DNA from: Colletotrichum lupini | Taxonomy: Eukaryota; Ascomycota; Sordariomycetes; Glomerellales; Glomerellaceae | Reading direction: 5' to 3' | DNA: 64,000 nucleotides | Assembly (NCBI RefSeq): GCF_023278565.1 | Contig: NC_064679.1 | Span: 1,674,001 to 1,738,000, forward strand | In this document: one piece after another, positions 35,479 to 48,137 of the stretch | Layout of the letters: the number at the start of each line of letters is the position of its first letter | Numbering within the stretch: position 1 is the first letter of the stretch | Notes under the pieces: model-generated | Database searches by the model: none | The model's input: only the letters and a program-made list of their open reading frames with translations | Told to the model about the DNA's origin: nothing | Program-made: the position numbers and the translations under genes

Positions 35479-35931
35479 ATGGGTTCTATAAGTCCCCGCC
35501 ACATCTTCCCCCTATTTGTCGCAACGACCACCACTTTTGGCGGACTACTCGCGCTCTTCAACCCCGCTGGTTCAATTAGAGCTTTCGGCCTTCCGGATAA
35601 AATCGCCTCGTCCCCGACCGCTCATGCTACCTTCAGCCTTTCTTCGGCACGCACATCAGTCATTGGGCTGCTGATTTACACATTTTATGCCAGAGGCGAC
35701 TTCGGGGCTATCGACACCGTTCTTTTGACTTCAGGTCTTTACTGTGGTATTGTCGATGGATATGTTTGCTATAAGGAAGGTGAACCGGGAAAGGCGCTGC
35801 TCCGAATATTGAGCTCATGGGCGGTTGGGCTGTATGGTGGGCTGGGGATTACTTCTGCAAGCCATGTTACACATGTTAATTCTATGTTTGAGGCAGCTGT
35901 TGACTATGGTATTTTGCATCCACAGAGATGA
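35479..35931 (+). CDS. DUF4267 small membrane protein
   Basis: Single exon, 150 residues from the ATG at 35479 (an upstream in-frame ATG at 35371 would give 186 residues, but the extra 36 residues are unlike the family). The pattern SARTSVIGLLIYTFYARGDF, then IDTVLL, then YCGIVDGYVCYKEGEPGKAL and a hydrophobic end fits DUF4267, a fungal four-helix membrane protein family of unknown role. Four hydrophobic segments are visible (about 7-28, 55-72, 82-100, 113-130). It starts 182 bp from the end of the TIR transposon and has escaped RIP. Confidence 0.8.
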   Translation: MGSISPRHIFPLFVATTTTFGGLLALFNPAGSIRAFGLPDKIASSPTAHATFSLSSARTSVIGLLIYTFYARGDFGAIDTVLLTSGLYCGIVDGYVCYKEGEPGKALLRILSSWAVGLYGGLGITSASHVTHVNSMFEAAVDYGILHPQR

Positions 35932-36312
35932 AAGCCACGTTACCTGACTAAAACTGTGTCGAGGAACACGAGCGAGCATATGAAGGAGAGCACTGCGAAG
36001 ACTGGGTAACGCGTCGTTGTCAAGCATATTGAATGAGAATCGTTGATCAGGTAAGATGTTAGAGAGATGACAGCCTCGAAGAACTAGCCCGGTTGATGGC
36101 TGAAACGCGATGCCCAGATGCTTCTCGAGCGATGGAACACATCATTTCAACTATGGTAGCAACTCTGAATCATATCAATCACAAGCCCTTTCGCAGTGCT
36201 TTCTTCGACTTGTTTTGAATCTCACCCTGGAACATCTCATGATGTCTCGACGGGCTTACTGAAATATCAACACACGCTTCAAAATCTAGACTGAGGCCTC
36301 ACGCGGTTTTGC
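35932..36312. other. Convergent intergenic region
   Basis: Between the ends of the DUF4267 and HET genes; nothing recognised. Confidence 0.5.
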
Positions 36313-37740
36313 TCATGACCTCTCATTAAAACTATCAACTTCAATTGTCGGGAACTTCAATAAGTCTTTGTCATTAACTCTCAAAGCATTCTTTAGGGCT
36401 GCAACAAACTCTGCCCAAGTGGTTGGGTCTTCGTTGGAAGGAAAGGAGCTCATTCCGCAGATGATCCTGGAGAACATTGCATGAGCATCACCATCTCCAT
36501 CCGCAATCTCTAGAAACCCCGTGACTTCCTTTAGAAATTGCTCTCTCCACATATTTGCACCAGTGTGTAGGAGTCTTTTCACACATCGGCTCGCCACTAT
36601 TTCGTAGAGAAACGTAGACGTTGGGAGACTGTCGTGATCGCATATTTGGAGTCCCTGAGCAAGCCTGTCACGAAACAGGTGAGGGAGAAAAGACTGCCCT
36701 TGACTCTTCAAATGGTTGATCACTCGGTGATAGAGTTGGAACGGCGTAATGTTGTAGTCAGCTGGCAATCGGTCTTGGATGCCGTCCTCCTCTGTCAGCC
36801 CCAGTAGACCATACACCCGGTCCCGAGGATCCGTACAATGATAGTCTTTCGAAAAGGCGAGAAGGCGGGTCAATTTGGGTCTCGCTCCAAAGCCGGGGTC
36901 TTTGTCTGTGAAGGAAGGGCGTTTCGGATCTGTTTGCCACGACCGTCGGAGTTTTGATAACTCTCTACAGCTGTTGACACGGGGCTCGATGCTGTAATGA
37001 CTTTCCGACTTTGAGAGATGCTTGAACCCAAGATTTGTCTGGTCAGATATGCCAAATGGTCGAAACTGTTGCAGGGAAGTCCATGATATGGCGACAGATC
37101 CGCATAATACCCATAACTCTCTAGCCAAAGTAAACTCTTGCACAATCCATATCCGGGACCAATACGGTCGTGACACAAACCACTTTACGTCTTTAAAAGA
37201 GAACTTCCGCTTCTGTGAGCGAAGGTAGTGGTTCCTCTCCCTTCGGGCAGTGTGCTTGAGGCCCTTGAGATATTCAAGCATGGCGGCGATTTCGCCTTCT
37301 TCCTGTCCTATCCACGAAATCACAAAGTGTGCCATGGAAAAAATGTCCTTCATCAAGCCGACTTGATGACCGCGCTCCGAGTTGTCATGTTGGTTGATGC
37401 AAATCGCGTCAACCCAGAAGTATTTTGGTAATATCGTGCCGGACTTCTTCTGCTGTGAGATGCAGTTTCCGTCGTTGTTGGCGATATTTTCCAGTTGTTG
37501 GAGGGCGTGCCATAGATTCTCTCGCACCCGGAATGTAACTTCGTTGATGGTTATGTCGTGGGTTGGTTCAGGCGCTCCCCAAACGTATGAGAGAGCGATA
37601 AACGGGGGAGCGTCGTTAAGCGAGTGTGTTGTCAGCGTGCATTGCAAGGGTTCGTCTTCCTGCTGGGGCTGAAATTGCAGGAGCCTGGTTGATTTTGTTT
37701 CGCGACTCAGCGTAGGGTAGATTTCATCCGTCAAAGACAT
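36313..37740 (-). CDS. HET-domain protein (heterokaryon-incompatibility type)
   Basis: Single uninterrupted frame of 475 residues. The HET domain spans about residues 47-203: FIALSYVWG (47-55), FWVDAICINQHD (108-119), then a hydrophobic WIG segment, and RPYWSRIWIVQEF (191-203). A later CTDPRDRVYGLLGL matches the second conserved block of the family, followed by a C-terminal part without known domains. HET proteins trigger cell death on recognition of unlike partners at hyphal fusion, or act in related defence; many genomes hold dozens. No NACHT, WD or ankyrin repeats are attached here. It lies between transposon-rich blocks, as such genes often do. All HET motifs are intact. Confidence 0.93.
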   Translation of the reverse strand: MSLTDEIYPTLSRETKSTRLLQFQPQQEDEPLQCTLTTHSLNDAPPFIALSYVWGAPEPTHDITINEVTFRVRENLWHALQQLENIANNDGNCISQQKKSGTILPKYFWVDAICINQHDNSERGHQVGLMKDIFSMAHFVISWIGQEEGEIAAMLEYLKGLKHTARRERNHYLRSQKRKFSFKDVKWFVSRPYWSRIWIVQEFTLARELWVLCGSVAISWTSLQQFRPFGISDQTNLGFKHLSKSESHYSIEPRVNSCRELSKLRRSWQTDPKRPSFTDKDPGFGARPKLTRLLAFSKDYHCTDPRDRVYGLLGLTEEDGIQDRLPADYNITPFQLYHRVINHLKSQGQSFLPHLFRDRLAQGLQICDHDSLPTSTFLYEIVASRCVKRLLHTGANMWREQFLKEVTGFLEIADGDGDAHAMFSRIICGMSSFPSNEDPTTWAEFVAALKNALRVNDKDLLKFPTIEVDSFNERS

Positions 37741-38316
37741 GGTTCTGTGATTTCGGTGGACCCCGTGGTGATCTGAGAGTAACAGAGTGCTTGTGTGACT
37801 GGACCGTTGAATAAACGCGGCCCAGATCAGCTATGATATTGCGAATCTCGCCCTCGAACTAGCGAACGCGGTTCTTGTTGATGCAATCATGTGAGAAACC
37901 TCAGCAAACTAGACAACATTAGTAAGGGTGCAGAAACTGGCTCTGTAGGGTGATGCACGTGAGCGGGTATCCTGCCACAGACTAGCACTGATTGGATCTT
38001 CTTTGTGACGCAAAGGAGGGGGCATTCGGTCAGACTCGCTACCGCAATTTGTACAATGACTGGAGAGAACATCCTCAACCCTAGAGATAGCCTACGTCCA
38101 TGTCCGTCGATTCGCTAGACACATTGTTGTCATAGCCTGGAGGTATTACATAAATACCAACATCAGTGCGTGGATCTAGTTCAGAGTCACCGGACGCGAA
38201 ACCACCTGGAACTCTTCCATAACTTAACGTGGCTCGCATTGCAAGATACCTCACATTGAAAAGTTCCATGTAGCAGGTAGGTATTAATATGATCATGTCA
38301 ACTATAGCGATACTAC
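37741..38316. other. Intergenic region
   Basis: HET gene promoter and 3' flank of the oxidase; no supported gene. Confidence 0.5.
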
Positions 38317-40163
38317 TCAAGCCCGGCACATCTGTCCGTTGGCTGCAACAGTCCACGCCTCGCTACCGACGCCCTTAAGGACGTAGAAGAGCGATTCAGG
38401 ATCATACTTCTTCTTAATCGTGAGCAACTTGGCGTAGTTGGTACCAAAGAAGGCATTCTGCCAATCCGGCTGCCTGAAGTCAGCCTCGTTCATGTACGAA
38501 GCGCTACCCGGAGTAACAGCCGTAATCCAAGGCACGAACTCCTCCGTCATGCGTTTCTGCGAAGCCTCCATATCGGCCCACGGCGCAGCATTGTCCCAGT
38601 TAGTAATGAGCTGGAGCTGCATGACGGCCTTGCGCCACGCCGGGTGAACCGAGTTCTCGGGCGCACCGGCGGGCTTGTTGTAGTGTCCGACGCTACCGGC
38701 GAGGAGGACGCCGTTGGCGGTCAGGTTCTGGACGACCTTTTGGTATTCTGCGTTGTTGTTCTCGATCGCTTCGCGGGGGATAAGACGACCACCGAACTGG
38801 TAGCGCGTCACCTCAAGGTTGCCTTGGGGAAGAGGACCCATGTAGCGGTCGTAGTGGTCGCGGTAAGACAGCTCGCTGTAAGCAACGGCCAGAGTGATAC
38901 CAAGTTCCTCCTGGAGGGCCTTGGTGAAGGGCGCAAGGACGACGTCGCGAACGTAGGCAGCAGTCGAGTTCCAGACAGTCAAGGGACGAAGGACGAGGAA
39001 CTGGGCGTTGTGGAGGAAGACAGCAAAAGCGCCCTGGTCTGTCATGGCGGGCAGCAGCTCGTGGAACTTGGAGACAGCGGCGTTGAACTTCTCGGGCGTG
39101 GTCGTCGCGGCGAGAAGCTGGAAGGCAGCACCGCCGACGGTTTGGGCCGGGTAGGCACGGACGGTCAGGCCAGTGACGACGCCGAACGTGCCGCCGCCGC
39201 CACCGCTGAGGGCCCAGTACAAGTCGGTGTTCTGTGTCGCAGAGGCGACGACAGTCTTACCGTCGGCGGTGACTACTTGGAAGGCGAGGGTCTGATCGGC
39301 TCCGAGACCGAACTGAGTTGACAAGGCAGAGTGGCCACCTCCCTGAGTGAAACCGCCAGCAAGGCCAACTGTGGCGCATTCACCAGAGACGACAGCAAGA
39401 CCCTTTGCATGGGCAGCCTCAAGGATCTCGTAACCGAGGACACCGGCACCGACATTCACGGCCGGGCCGGTGTAGTACTTGTCAGACCATGTTGAGAAGT
39501 CAATAGTCTTCAAGTGGTTGGTCCAGATCGCAAGGGCCCCGGCACCGGTAGAACGTCCAAGGAAGCTAAAGAGAGGAAGCTGTCAGCTACTGTGGAGCGG
39601 GGCTTGTAGTCGAGATCAGGCTACTCACTCATGACCGGTGTTGCGGACGACGACTCGGAGGTTGTTGAGTTTGGCAAACGTGAGAGCAAGGCTGACGTCT
39701 GCGGTGCAGCGGACATCGACAGCGTAGCTAACATAGTTGCCGAGGGTGCAGGGGACAGCTCTGTCAGTAAAAGGGTCGCAGGACTGGTTGGCAAAGTAAG
39801 ATTGCATAACAGAAGACGAGGAGGGAATGCTAAAACAATCGTGTCAGCAACACACTCCGTCTGGAACAGGTTGGTTGAGGGGGTAAACCGAGGAATAGAC
39901 GGGACTTACTGTGTCAAGGGGTTGGTCCAGGATGACTGCAGAGCAGCACAAGCCGCGGCATCGTATGTAGGATCATGGCAGGGCGATCCAATGGGCTTGG
40001 TGGCGACCAGACGCCCACCAACGGTTGCGTTGAGCAGGTTCCAGGCGGAGACTGAGGGCCAACAAGAGTCACCGGGCAGGCAGTGACATTGCTGCTTGGG
40101 GGTTGCTGCAGCTGTTGTGATGGTAGCCAAGGCGGTGGCTACGGCCAGATAAGAGAGCCTCAT
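38317..40163 (-). CDS. Secreted berberine-bridge-type FAD oxidoreductase
   Basis: Exons 40163..39910, 39829..39629 and 39565..38317 on the minus strand give 567 residues. A signal peptide MRLSYLAVATALATITTAAA opens the protein. The FAD-binding PCMH domain holds VVRNTGHDFLGRSTGAGAL with His151, and VSGECATVGLAGGFTQGGGHS begins near residue 211 with Cys215. These match the two sites of bicovalent flavin attachment (His and Cys) in the BBE/glucooligosaccharide-oxidase group. The C-terminal BBE signature PESLFYVLKGVGSEAW is present. Such enzymes oxidise sugars or alkaloid/polyketide intermediates using O2 and make H2O2. Several NxS/T sites fit secretion. No biosynthetic partner gene lies beside it, so carbohydrate oxidation is the simpler guess. 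Confidence 0.93.
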
Positions 40164-40673
40164 GTTGATGACTTGAGTTGGGCAAGCAGTCAAAAGGCCT
40201 AGAGATGGGAGAGGAGGTGGAGGGAGAGAGAGTGAAGGGTGGGTGACAGATTAGGTGCAAGCCACGAAAAGTGTGACTGGTTCTGGAACTCATATATCCC
40301 TCGCATCCATCATGCGGGATGCCAACATCTCTACCCCTGGAAGCACGAGGGCCTCGGCTTTTCGAGATGGATGTAAACTCCGCCTCCTTTCGAACTCGAT
40401 ACGGATTGTAATGGCAGCATTGCAACTGCGTTATCCAGAGTCGTATGTGGCAACTGCGTTGGAACTGTGTTGGTAATCTCCAGATCGATAGACTCACGGC
40501 TGCAATGCCCCAAACCGGTCCGACTGACAGTCTGGAGTACGCGGACGGGAAGAAACCATGTCGGCCGAGACAGGGCTTTTTCGGGGTCCCCTTCATAAGA
40601 ATAATGGAACTTCCTATTAAGGCGTGTGACACCCGACGAGCACCCGCATTCTTTCTGCGGAACCGTGGGGCCG
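40164..40673. other. Upstream region of the FAD oxidoreductase
   Basis: Normal composition; promoter side of the oxidase gene, ending at the LINE target duplication. No supported gene. Confidence 0.5.
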
Positions 40674-40689
40674 GAGTCGACCGGGGTGA
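40674..40689. repeat. LINE target-site duplication, left copy
   Basis: GAGTCGACCGGGGTGA, identical to 47181..47196. Confidence 0.9.
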
Positions 40690-43600
40690 TTGTTTGTTTG
40701 TTTGTTTGTACTATTTTACGCCGTGATGTCCTTAAGTAAGGCGAAAGGCGACTATATTACGTTAAAATTATAAGACCGTATGCCGTGCCCCATAGAGCCT
40801 ATATAATACCCTCTTATAAGATAATATAATATATACTCTAAGATTAACCCTTTTACTTAAGCATGGCCCCCTATAATATCTTATAACCTAGGGTAAATAT
40901 ACCTAGCGAGGTTTAAGTATTGCGCTAATAATATAATAGACTAACTAAGTAGTATTTTATATATCTATAAAAAGACCGTCGTCGTACTATAGTAGGTATT
41001 ACTGCCCGAGGTAAAGAGTCTAGCTCCTTTAGTAAATAGAGGGAGAGTAGTATAATATAAAGTAGTAAGGTAAGGGGAGGAGGTATATAATATATATCGT
41101 ATTATAAGGTAATATAATATATTATATAATAAAGTAAAGTATTAGTATAACGTAAATAAAGAGTAATACTACTATTAGTACTACTATATATAAACGTAAG
41201 CTTCGCAGGGCCGACGAGGTATATAACTTATTACGTATCCTAGTCGAACGAGCCGTATTAATATACTCGCTCTATAAGATTAATATCCGCTAAGGGAGCT
41301 AACGGCCGTATTAGTAAACTTATTATAGTAAGGGGGTTTAGCTTAAAAGGGTCTATTCTAAATAGTTAGTTAAAATACGAACTATATAATACGTCTTATT
41401 ACGTCGGTTTATTAATATAAGGGCCAAGGGGGCTACCCCGAGACCTCTACTATAGCCGTACTATTTAATAATAAATACGGGTCTAGTATTACTATAACTA
41501 CTTCCGTACGCGCTAACCCGATTCTAATAAATATCGGTTTATTTTAGGTAGATATTAATAAAGAACCGGGAGCTCTATAATAGTATAATATAAGTAGACT
41601 AGTCTTTATTAAGTTAACGCCGGACGAAGTTAGCTCGGGCGAACTATAGCGTACCCCTACGCGAGACTAGATAGTAATAATAAATATAGTTAGGTACCTT
41701 CTCCTTTTTATATAAATAGTAGAGGTTAGTATCGTCGTAGTTATATAAGTAGTAGTATATAGCGTAGTCCCTATAGCTAAACCTAATTAAAAAGAGCTAA
41801 TAAAGCTAGTATTATATAAGCAACTTTAGCTCGGGGCTCGCCGCGCTATTAATAAGTAAAACGAGGGCCCTATAGGAGTCTAGTTAGTAATCCTCTTACT
41901 AGCCCTAAAGTATAGTTAGCTATCTCTCCTAGGTATAATACTTAATATATATAGTAGTTAGGGGGCGTATAAGTAAGTTAGGGGGACTTATAATAGTACC
42001 TTTTTTAGCTAACCGGTCCGCTATCTCGTTTTTTATAATACCTTTATAACTAGGCGTTTAGCGGGAGGTAACGGGGACCTTAGCGTTCTTAATAAGCTCT
42101 TTAAACTTAAAAATAGTATATTAAGAAGATAAGGGGGGGGTACTATTTAAGTACTTAATAGCGGCCTAGTTATTTAAATAGACCGTAATAGCTATAATAG
42201 ACTTATTCTTAAGCCTTAGCGCTACGCGGAGACCCGCAATAGCCCTTTTTATTTTAATATTAAAGACCTCGGCCCGGGGGAGGCGGCGGTACTTAAAATA
42301 AATTAGTTACGGTCCTTAGTAAATAGTATACCTAAAGCTTATAGCCTCTAGAGTTATTTATAACCTATTTATATAAGCTATAATATACGTAATAAAGAGA
42401 GATTCGTACTATTCGTAATAGCTTTATATCTCTTCTATCTTAGTTACTTCTTAAGTACTACTAAAGTTACTTATAATCGAGAAGTTGCGGGGTAATAAAG
42501 CTAGTCGCGGGGGACGTTCGACTTAACTAGCTATTTAAATAAGCGTAATTAAATAAAAAGGGTTCCCGTAGTTACGTAATAGCTTATAATTATAAATCCT
42601 TTAGACTAAGGAATAAGAGTAGTTTAATATAAAAAGCCTAATAGCGTAGCGGTTTCTAAAGGAGTTTAAGAAAAGCTCTATTAATAAAGTACTTACCTCG
42701 CGTAATAGCGCCGTAACTAATATAGTCCGCTATATTAAGAAGGAGCCCTTTAGGGCGATATTAATAAGGGTTTAGAGGGTCTTAATAACCGACTTTAGCC
42801 CGTATTAAACTTCTAATTAGGCGCGTATCTTAGAGTTAACTCTAACTTTAAAAATAAGTTAGGTCGGGCCGGGGTACTATAGCTTAGCGCCGTATAGGGC
42901 CTTAGGGATAATAATAGTATAGATCGCTTTATATATAATAGCGGGGGGCGAACTATTAAAGACTTTATTAAGACCTTTAATATAGCTAGCTATAGACCTA
43001 GCCTTACTTTAGTAGTTAGTAATATAGCTATAAAAAAGTAGCTTCTTATTAAAAGTAATACCTAGCTACTTTATAATACCCTTCTCGTAAGGTCTAATCT
43101 CCTTATTACCGTAACGGATAGGGGGGGGGGGGCGATATCTCCGGCCCTTAGTAAGGTCTGCCTCGTAAAATAAAGGGCTTTGGTCTTTTTAAGATTAAAC
43201 TAAATAATATTATCCCTACCCTAGGTAATAATATCGTTTAAAATCTATTATACCCGGGAGGTAGCCTTAGTAAGGTCCCTCCTAATGCTTAGTATTATAT
43301 AATTATTAATATAGCCGAATCTAGAGGACTCTGGGCTAATTTAATAGATCTACTTAATATATAATAAAAAGAGGATAGGTAAAATCGGTAACCCCTATAG
43401 TAGACCGTAAAAGAGGGGGGATATAAGAGTTTAATATTTTTTATAGCGGACCGAGGCTCGGCGTAATTAGTTAAAGTACTATACTTAGGTAATAATATTC
43501 TTAAGCTAACCCTATACCCAGAGCCGATTATATAGCCGGTTATATAGTACTAAGTCGAAGGCTCTTTTGATATTTATTATAATAATAATAGTAACTAGTT

Positions 43601-46600
43601 TCTTATTAAAAGTAGCCTATATATCGTAAGCTATTACCCTAGCTATATCCGTAGCTAATTACTTAAGCAGTGCCCCGGCTACTTATAAGTTAAGTACGCC
43701 TTAAGTAATAGTAATATAAAATATCCTCCTAGTTATAAGGCGCTCTAGCCCCTTTCCTAAGGTCGCTAGGAGTAAGATCGGGCACTAGCTTTTATAAGTG
43801 CGCATATCCTAGTTAGGCTTCGGTATTATTACTATTTTAGTATCTCGCTAGGCCTTAGAGTAGTACCTAAGTACGAAATAGGCTTAATAGAGGTAACGGA
43901 CGTAGTTACTAATATATAGTTAGTAAGCTTATAATATTAAAACTATAATATTATCCGCGCTAGGGGTAATATTTCCCGCGCTAAGTACTATATTATTTAC
44001 TTCGCGTTAATAAATAGTAAGATCTTAAAATAATAGCTAACGAGGGCGTATTATAAGGTCGAAATATACGTTATCCTTTACGGTCGTACGCTCTAAGAGC
44101 TTTTTCTAAAGGAGCATTGCCTTTTTAGTAAGTTTAGTAACTATATTCTTATCGTCCTATAGAGGAGGGGATTAGACCTAAGGCCTAGGCCGGTTCTAAC
44201 TTATAATTCGGTATATATCTAAATCCTTTTTAATAGAGGAGACTATTCTAGCCTATATAGCGGCTTTAGCCCTTTATATAGTACTATTACGTTACTAATT
44301 AGCTATAGCTATAGTAAGAGATTAGGGGTTAGCTACGTATACTACTTTAAAACGTCTATTAGCCTTAGTATACGATTCGTCCTATTATTTCGTCCCCCTA
44401 CTCTTTATATAGTACGGGGTAAAAGAGGAAGTATAGGTATACTAAAGTACGTCGTTAAGGCTCTCTATAACTAGATCGAGGTCTTATATAGTATTATATA
44501 TAGTATATATTACCTAGGTTAGCTCTCTAACCCTCTCTGCGAACTATAGTATATTTTTTAGTTTAATCCTCCGCTTCTTCTTTCCTAGCTAATACGTATT
44601 ACCTAAGCTAGTAAGAAAGGGGATAGTTATAATAAGGGTATTATAATCCGATTTAGTATATACATAGCTAGTAATCTAAGTCTAGGCTAGGGGGACGTTA
44701 GAAATAGCTAAGTTAAGTATATTACCCGCTTTATAAGTAAGGACCCCTATAGGGTTTAGTATAATAAAGTAGTAGCTATCTATCTAATTAGTAAGGTAGT
44801 TCTTAAGGGTATATAAGGGGGTCCCCGGTTATTAGTTAGTATAACGGGAGTTTAAATCCCCTATAATAAGTAGCTTTTATAGGGGGGTCTAATAGTTAAG
44901 TATTATTAATATATATTTCTTATTAGGGGCGCGGTAAACGTTAAGGATATAATACCCTAGGATACGTACTCTAAGTAGGTCTTAATAAGGGAGCTTTATA
45001 ATATTAAACGCCGCTAAGCACGGGAGGGTTTAGTAGACGTATATAAAGACCTAAGGTCTATTAATAATCGTAGCCTAGCTCTAAACTAGCGAGTATAGGG
45101 CGAAGCTAAGGTAAGATTTAGTAATATTTTACGGTTTATTTATATTATACTATAGCTCTTATAATAATAAGATGTCCGCTTATTTAAATTCGGTAGTAAT
45201 AAGGGCGTAGTCGTACTTATAGCCGTTCTTTTATACGTTAGCTTATAGTATTTTAATTTTAGTACGTATTAAATACGCTAACTATAGGTAGTTATAGAGC
45301 GCCTACGCAAAGCGCTCTTATATTTACTCTTACTCTTCCTCTTCAGAGCAGGCTCCTCGTATTCTAAGCTATTTTCGGGGGGGAGTTTAGAGCCCTATTT
45401 CTTAGAGGGGGGGTAGTTACTACCTTTTAAAATAGAATCTATAGTACTATCTAACTCTATAGTAATTAAGTAGGTTTGTTCTCATCCGCTCAAGTAGTCT
45501 TTAGTATTATACGTAGCTATATTAATAATTATAAACCCCTAAATAATATCTTTAATAAGTCTCTCTACCTCGATACTTATAATCTTATCCCAGAGCTAGG
45601 TACCTAGGGACTCTATAGGGTCTAACCTAAGGGCAGGGCTTAGGGGGAGGTCGAGCTTCGTAACCTACGTATAGAGTTTTCTACCTACCTTATATAGGAG
45701 TTTCTTTTATTAAAAAGTCTAGTAAATAATAGTACTATCTTTCTTTTAGGGGCGTATAGGGTAGCTTATATAATTACTTATATATAGCCCCTAGTAGTTT
45801 GCGTACTAAGGGACGATCGTAGTATAATTACCGTTATATCTTAGCTTTTTATAGTAATAGTAGCGTTAAGTTCTAATATAGTCCTTAGAGCTATACTAAT
45901 CTAAGTAAACTTAGTACTACTTAAGAAGGGGTTAGTAAGTAAGTAGCTAGGCTATTACTAATCTAAAGATACTAAAGGGCCTTTTTGCTAGTCTTAAGAA
46001 AGATATAATATAAGTTATATAGGGGCCGTTCGTCGGGCTAGAGGTCCGGTAGTAGAGGGGGGTTATCCTTATTACTACTCTAACCTCGTCCCGGACGTAC
46101 GTATTAGAGTCGAGGGGTTATTTATTAAGGCCGGGGATCCGAGTCTTAATGCCTTTAATAATATAAATAAACTAAATCTTAGATCCCTTAATAATAGTTA
46201 TATTAAAAAGTTTAAGTAGCTAAGTATAGTAACTAAGTATAGCCTATTATACTCCTAAGGTCTTTAGGGTAAGTATATAACTAGTTAGAACCTTAGTTAC
46301 TAGGCTAATATCTTCGCTTTTAAACGAGTAGTTTTTAATAACTTCTTTATAAATAAACCGTGCTTCTACCTAGTAATAGGGATTCTTAGGGTCGAGGTAA
46401 ATAAAAATACGGGTATTAGGGGAGAGAAGTGCGTTTCTAGCTCCCTTTTATAAGTCGCTCGTTATACTTAAAGCTTGAGCTATAAGCCCCTAGGGCTAGT
46501 AATTAATAAGACGCTAAGTATAATAACTAAAGCTCTAAGAGAGTGCTCTAATAAAAGAGAGGCCTATCGTAATTCTATAGTCTAGCTTATATTAAGAAGT

Positions 46601-47180
46601 TTTAGCGGGTAGTAGCTAAGGTTTTTTAAAAAGAGCCTCGAGCTTAGTAATATAATAACTTATAATAATAGCGTATTTAAAGTTTTTTAATAACTAAAAG
46701 GACTCTTAAATAGCTACGAGGGTAATATCCCCTATAAAGTAGAGGCTAAATAGACGGGTCCTAATCTCGCTAATAGTTATAGTCCTATTAGAACGCACTC
46801 CGTAGTTAGGGGGGGGTTAAGTTATTATTATTAATCTAAGCTAAGTCGTAATAGTAGACGCGTCTAGCTTAGGTCTCGTAGTTAGAACTTTTATAATCTT
46901 AGGGGTTATAAGTATTACTTTAATAAAATCTAGAATGCGGCGTTTTTTAGTCGGGGACCGTAGTAGCGTAGACTAAACGATCGTAATAAAACCCGAGAGG
47001 GTACTAAAAGTATTTAAAAAGGGTAGTAACCGTAGCGGCGTATAGTAGCCGTTACCTAAGCTAGTTATAGTTAGTATAAGAGAAAAAGGGGGGGTAAAAT
47101 AGGCCTTATTAAGGAGGTTAGTATAGTAGAGTGGCCCGCACTAACAGTGCGTGCCAAGAAAAGGTATATAGGAGGAAGGT
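40690..47180 (-). mobile_element. RIP-degenerated Tad-like non-LTR retrotransposon (LINE)
   Basis: 6491 bp flanked by perfect 16-bp direct repeats. The left edge carries a TTTG repeat (40690-40709), which on the element strand is a 3' tail of AAAC units, so the element runs on the minus strand. The order of decayed motifs confirms it: endonuclease, reverse transcriptase, then RNase H from right to left. CpA/TpG depletion marks RIP; no long frame survives. About the last 50 bp on the right (near 47130-47180) keep normal composition and contain a short hairpin (CGCAC..GTGCG). Length and an RNase H domain fit the Tad clade of fungal LINEs. Confidence 0.9.
42140..44874 (-). pseudogene. Remnant of LINE ORF2 (endonuclease - RT - RNase H)
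   Basis: Reading the minus strand and treating TAA/TAG as mutated Gln or Trp codons: at 44840-44874 LLIIGDLNSRY corresponds to the GDFN motif of the endonuclease; at 43351-43402 a GLPILPILFLLYI stretch corresponds to the reverse-transcriptase QGSPLSPILF motif; at 43155-43200 FNLKKTKALYFTRQT corresponds to the conserved FDxKKTELIHF segment; at 42140-42215 ITVYLNNxAAIKYL corresponds to the RNase H TDNQAA motif with Asp changed to Asn by a G-to-A change. Each is short, but their order and spacing agree. The gene is dead. Confidence 0.72.
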
Positions 47181-47196
47181 GAGTCGACCGGGGTGA
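47181..47196. repeat. LINE target-site duplication, right copy
   Basis: Second copy of GAGTCGACCGGGGTGA at the 5' side of the element; unchanged by RIP, as expected for single-copy flanking sequence. Confidence 0.9.
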
Positions 47197-48137
47197 GGGA
47201 CAGAGAACGGATGAGACACCAAGCGGCCCCGACAATGACAAGCCCAGTGTCAATCTGTTCGTGGGGGCCGACTAGTTTTTGATCTCCCCCAGCTTGGAGC
47301 CCACAGATCTAAATGAAGTCCCAATGATTAAGGTTGAATTAAACAGAGACTAAAACGACAACACGAGCTTCTCCTGCATTCTAGCTCCAAGACGGCGGCT
47401 TCAAGCGCTTCTTATCACAATTACCATAGAAGCCACCGCAAGAGGTGTGGAAGAAAAAGCCACCGCTACCAGATCTAATACTGAGTCAAAAAATGCGCCA
47501 CTGAAGGAATATTCTCCAACGATTCCTTCACCCGCGATCTAGTAACGGGACTAATTTCCGAGACCCAGACGTCAGCCGCTGCTGTGCCGCCGGTGATTTC
47601 GATGCATTGCTGCACCTTTTTTTCCTGCAGGGGCTGCTTGGCCGGGGGCGCGAACGACGGGGTTGGTTCCCGTTTGGGGGAAGCCAAGAACCTACCAACC
47701 AGAAAACCGGACGGCTAGTTCGGAAAAGTTCCAGCTAAAGAGGGGGGCAGTATCAGCTTTCCCTAACGTACCCTAGTCTCGAAGGAGGACTTCGTAGACA
47801 AGAGCTCCGAAGTAGCTGCATCGGTTCGTGTCGCAGAAAGTGTTGGACCAAAGGAACAGCGTATCATCGTCCCCTCGAAGCGAAGGGAGAGTCGGGTAAA
47901 GTGGTAGACTAAGGGACTAGTGGTCAGTTATGGCGCGCCCTTGGGAATTCCTCGACAAGAGTTGGCGACTTGGCGATGAACCAAACCTGGGAGGTGGCCG
48001 GTCTGCCACATGGAGGACCAGGAATGTAATCTATGCAAGAAGCCCGTCCGATTTCATTTATGAAGAGAAGATCTTCCGGATCTCTGGGAATCCTCCAAGA
48101 CGGAACCGCTGCTGCCCTTGCCCGCCCGTGAACAACA
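47197..48137. other. Upstream region of the CFEM receptor gene
   Basis: Normal composition again; no convincing gene. A 70-codon minus frame at 47.5-47.7 kb has no recognisable content. Confidence 0.5.

Noticed and set aside
38644..39321. 225-codon plus-strand frame
   Set aside because: Antisense of the BBE-type oxidase; no independent start context or domain.
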